Made by a program: the position numbers and the translations under genes
Notes under the pieces: generated by a model
Told to the model about the DNA's origin: nothing
Database searches by the model: none
What the model saw: the letters and a program-made list of their open reading frames with translations, nothing else
Shown: positions 62,195 to 64,000 of the stretch, one piece after another
Numbering within the stretch: the first letter of the stretch is position 1
How the letters are laid out: every line of letters begins with the position of its first letter
NCBI GenBank assembly: GCA_029212615.1
Contig: JARGPJ010000002.1
Location: 1 to 64,000 of the forward strand
Length of the DNA stretch: 64,000 nucleotides
Reading direction: 5' to 3'
DNA from: Verrucomicrobiales bacterium
GTDB taxonomy: Bacteria > Verrucomicrobiota > Verrucomicrobiia > Verrucomicrobiales > DEV007

Positions 62195-62277
62195 GGAGAG
62201 CTGGGATTAGCTCAACGGGCTGCCCGCTCCATCGAATTCAGATTTGAGCTCTTTCAAAAGCGGGGCGAGGATTCCTG

Positions 62278-63213
62278 ATGAAAATCCCCCTCACGATCCT
62301 CACTCTCGTGTCTCTTACGGCTGTCGGAATGGCCCGCATCTGGACATCGACGGATGGAAATACGGTAGAGGCTGAGTTCGTCTCCTCGACAAACACTCAC
62401 GTCACGATTCAGAGGGAAGCGGACCGGAAACGGTTTACTTTGCCGATTGAAAAGCTCTCCGAAGAGGATCAGGCGTGGATTACCTCAAACGCGAACGGGG
62501 AAAACTCGAACGGCGTGGAGCTTCCTTCGGCGGTTGCCGGACTGGTTGAATCGCGTGGTTCGCTTCTCTTCGAGGATACCTTTGATCGTGAGGACGCCGA
62601 AGACACCGACGATCTCGGTGAAGCCTGGACCACGAACAGTCAAAGTCGCGCGATGGGTGATAAGCAGAATGATCTTGTTGATGGTGAACTGGTCATGACG
62701 ATTTCGCCGCGTGCAGATCATGCCATTTCAACGGTTCATACCACCGCTGAACCCTACGGTGACGCAGTCGTCTCGCTTCGTATGAAGCTCGAAGAGGGGG
62801 ATCAACTCAAACTGGCCTACAATGATCGCGACGATAAATCGGTCTGGGCAGGGCATATCAACGGGGTGACCTTTACGACGAAGGATCTCCGCCTCGTGGA
62901 TGAGCGGGAAAGTGTTTTTAAGCTCACGCTTCGGGACAACAAAGAGACACCGGAAGGAAAGGCAGCGATGGATGAAGCCGTGGCCTCAGCAAGCGAGAGC
63001 TTTCCCCTGGAACTGGATCCGGGAGAATGGCACGACGTCGTCACCGTTCATGAAGGGGAAACGCTGACTGTTTACATCGACGGAGAGGAAGTCGGCTCCC
63101 ACACTTCTCCGGGCTTCGGGCACGAGACGAAGCGTCAGTTCGTCTTCGCGGTCGCCAAACACGCAGTGGTTGATGATTTGAAACTTTGGAAACTGTCTCC
63201 GGCTGCCCCCTGA
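62278..63213 (+). CDS. SHD1-domain protein with LamG/DUF1080-like region
   Basis: A 311-residue exported protein (signal peptide LTILTLVSLTAVGMA). Residues about 20-70 form an SHD1-type domain (RIWTSTDGNTVEAEFV, RKRFTLPIEKLSEED), frequent in PVC secreted proteins. Residues about 95-305 form a concanavalin-like sandwich similar to DUF1080/family-16 modules (LLFEDTFDREDAEDT, AEPYGDAVVSLRMKLEEGD, LDPGEWHDVVTVHEGETLTVYIDGEEVG in parts, VVDDLKLWKL). It probably binds or processes glycan outside the cell. It ends one base before the convergent sulfatase stop (63215). Confidence 0.8.
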   Translation: MKIPLTILTLVSLTAVGMARIWTSTDGNTVEAEFVSSTNTHVTIQREADRKRFTLPIEKLSEEDQAWITSNANGENSNGVELPSAVAGLVESRGSLLFEDTFDREDAEDTDDLGEAWTTNSQSRAMGDKQNDLVDGELVMTISPRADHAISTVHTTAEPYGDAVVSLRMKLEEGDQLKLAYNDRDDKSVWAGHINGVTFTTKDLRLVDERESVFKLTLRDNKETPEGKAAMDEAVASASESFPLELDPGEWHDVVTVHEGETLTVYIDGEEVGSHTSPGFGHETKRQFVFAVAKHAVVDDLKLWKLSPAAP

Positions 63214-63214
63214 T

Positions 63215-64000
63215 CTATTTCTTTCTCCGCTGTGCCTCCTGTGCTTTGGCAGGGGCAAAGTCCGGGTTGGATGTCATCATCTGAGCCCCGGCAGCCTTGC
63301 GCCAGGCCTTAAGTTTTCGGTGAAGCCGGTCTGCTTTTGCCTTTTTTGATGCAGAGAGGTCATTGGATTCCTCAAGATCCGAGGACAAATTATAGAGCTC
63401 GAGGGTTCCGCTCTCATGTCGTTCGATGAGTTTCCAGTCACCGGAACGGATGGCGGAATAGGGGCCGTCACCGCCCGCGTGATAATGCGGAAAGTGCCAG
63501 AAGAGGTCGCGATCAAGTGAGCTCGGGCTGCCTTCGAGCAGTGGGCGCAGGTTTTCCCCGTCAATGTCATCGGGGACCTTCTCTGCTCCGGCGATGTCTG
63601 TGATCGTCGGCAGCCAGTCTATCGTCATGATCGGGGTGGAACTGGAGCTTCCGGCTTCAGTGTGGCCCGGCCATTTTACGATCGCGGGCACGCGAACGCC
63701 GCCTTCGTAGGCGGAGCCTTTCCCGCGTCTCAGGGGAAGGTTTTCGGTGAATCGATCATGCTTCCCGTGGCGCTGAGTGAGTCCGCCGTTATCCGAGGTG
63801 AAAATAATCAGTGTTTCATCCGAGATACCGTTTGCTTCGAGGGCTTCAAGTACCTTGCCGACTGCCATGTCCATGCTTTTCACCATCGCGGCATAGACGG
63901 GATTCTGATGAATCGCTTCGGGATCGACTTTTTCCTCAAAGTAGGCCACAAGATCCTCACGGCCTTGAATCGGGGTGTGGGGCACGTGAAAGGCAAAATA
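63215..64000 (-). CDS. sulfatase, C-terminal part (runs off the right edge)
   Basis: The last 261 residues or so of an S1-type sulfatase; the N-terminus with the formylglycine site lies beyond the window. Visible blocks: YFAFHVPHTPIQG at the edge, MDMAVGKVLEALEANGI, FTSDNGGLTQRHG, GGVRVPAIVKWPGH, PIMTIDWLPTITDIAG, RSGDWKLIERHESG and LYNLSSDLEESNDL. The frame is open to the last base. A Lys/Arg-rich end (QEAQRRKK) closes it. It is convergent with the SHD1 gene. The sulfatase count of the region therefore rises further to the right. Confidence 0.92.
   Translation of the reverse strand, partial: YFAFHVPHTPIQGREDLVAYFEEKVDPEAIHQNPVYAAMVKSMDMAVGKVLEALEANGISDETLIIFTSDNGGLTQRHGKHDRFTENLPLRRGKGSAYEGGVRVPAIVKWPGHTEAGSSSSTPIMTIDWLPTITDIAGAEKVPDDIDGENLRPLLEGSPSSLDRDLFWHFPHYHAGGDGPYSAIRSGDWKLIERHESGTLELYNLSSDLEESNDLSASKKAKADRLHRKLKAWRKAAGAQMMTSNPDFAPAKAQEAQRRKK

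Noticed and set aside
62203..62277. tRNA-like text (GATTAGCTCAACGGG)
   Set aside because: No matching acceptor stem or T-loop; it cannot form a cloverleaf.

Overview
The window looks like a chromosomal segment from a marine or aquatic member of the PVC group, most likely Verrucomicrobiota. I infer this from the gene content. There are eight complete arylsulfatase-type genes, plus one cut by the right edge and one decayed remnant. There are five proteins of the Planctomycete-cytochrome type (two DUF1592/DUF1587, two DUF1549/DUF1553, one PVC-type heme-binding dehydrogenase) and four Tat-exported DUF1501/DUF1552 proteins. There are also an SHD1-domain protein, PepSY-like proteins and two ECF sigma factors of the planctomycete/verrucomicrobial kind. 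No rRNA, tRNA, CRISPR array, phage genes or transposase was found.

Layout. Positions 1-3.1 kb form a worn accessory stretch: an SDR reading frame that stops at its catalytic Tyr, an intact LysR regulator, a frameshifted quinone-oxidoreductase 3' remnant, a VapBC-type toxin-antitoxin pair with a perfect operator palindrome, and a sulfatase 3' remnant. At 3.3-5.8 kb lies a large surface protein joining an inverse-autotransporter barrel to a tandem-repeat beta-helix. From 6 to 19 kb come a deiodinase-like thiol protein, a HAD phosphatase, sulfatase plus beta-helix (possible glycoside hydrolase), a 2OG-Fe(II) oxygenase, an ArsC-like phosphatase, and a DUF4838 protein divergent from another sulfatase. 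From 19 to 27 kb is a signalling and housekeeping block: PepSY-like proteins flanking an OmpR-type response regulator and histidine kinase, a LemA/DUF2207 pair, and a CPA2 antiporter broken by one frameshift.

From 27 to 64 kb the window is almost entirely sulfatases and PVC cytochrome systems. Two ECF sigma factors head apparent operons. One is sigma / FecR-like anti-sigma / DUF1592 / DUF1552 (29.1-34.9 kb). The other is sigma / a membrane protein fusing an anti-sigma-like N-terminus to a di-heme DUF1549-DUF1553 protein / sulfatase / DUF1501 (50.3-57.2 kb). A second DUF1552/DUF1592 pair has reversed gene order and a beta-propeller lactonase behind it. A four-gene operon carries three sulfatases and a heme-binding dehydrogenase. 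A leftward DUF1553-DUF1501 pair and an SHD1 protein close the window.

Taken together the genes suggest periplasmic or surface breakdown of sulfated polysaccharide, with sulfatases removing sulfate and cytochrome/DUF proteins performing a still undefined redox or hydrolytic role. The sigma modules suggest substrate-triggered expression. No FGE or anSME sulfatase-maturation gene lies in the window. The substrate cannot be read from the sequence.
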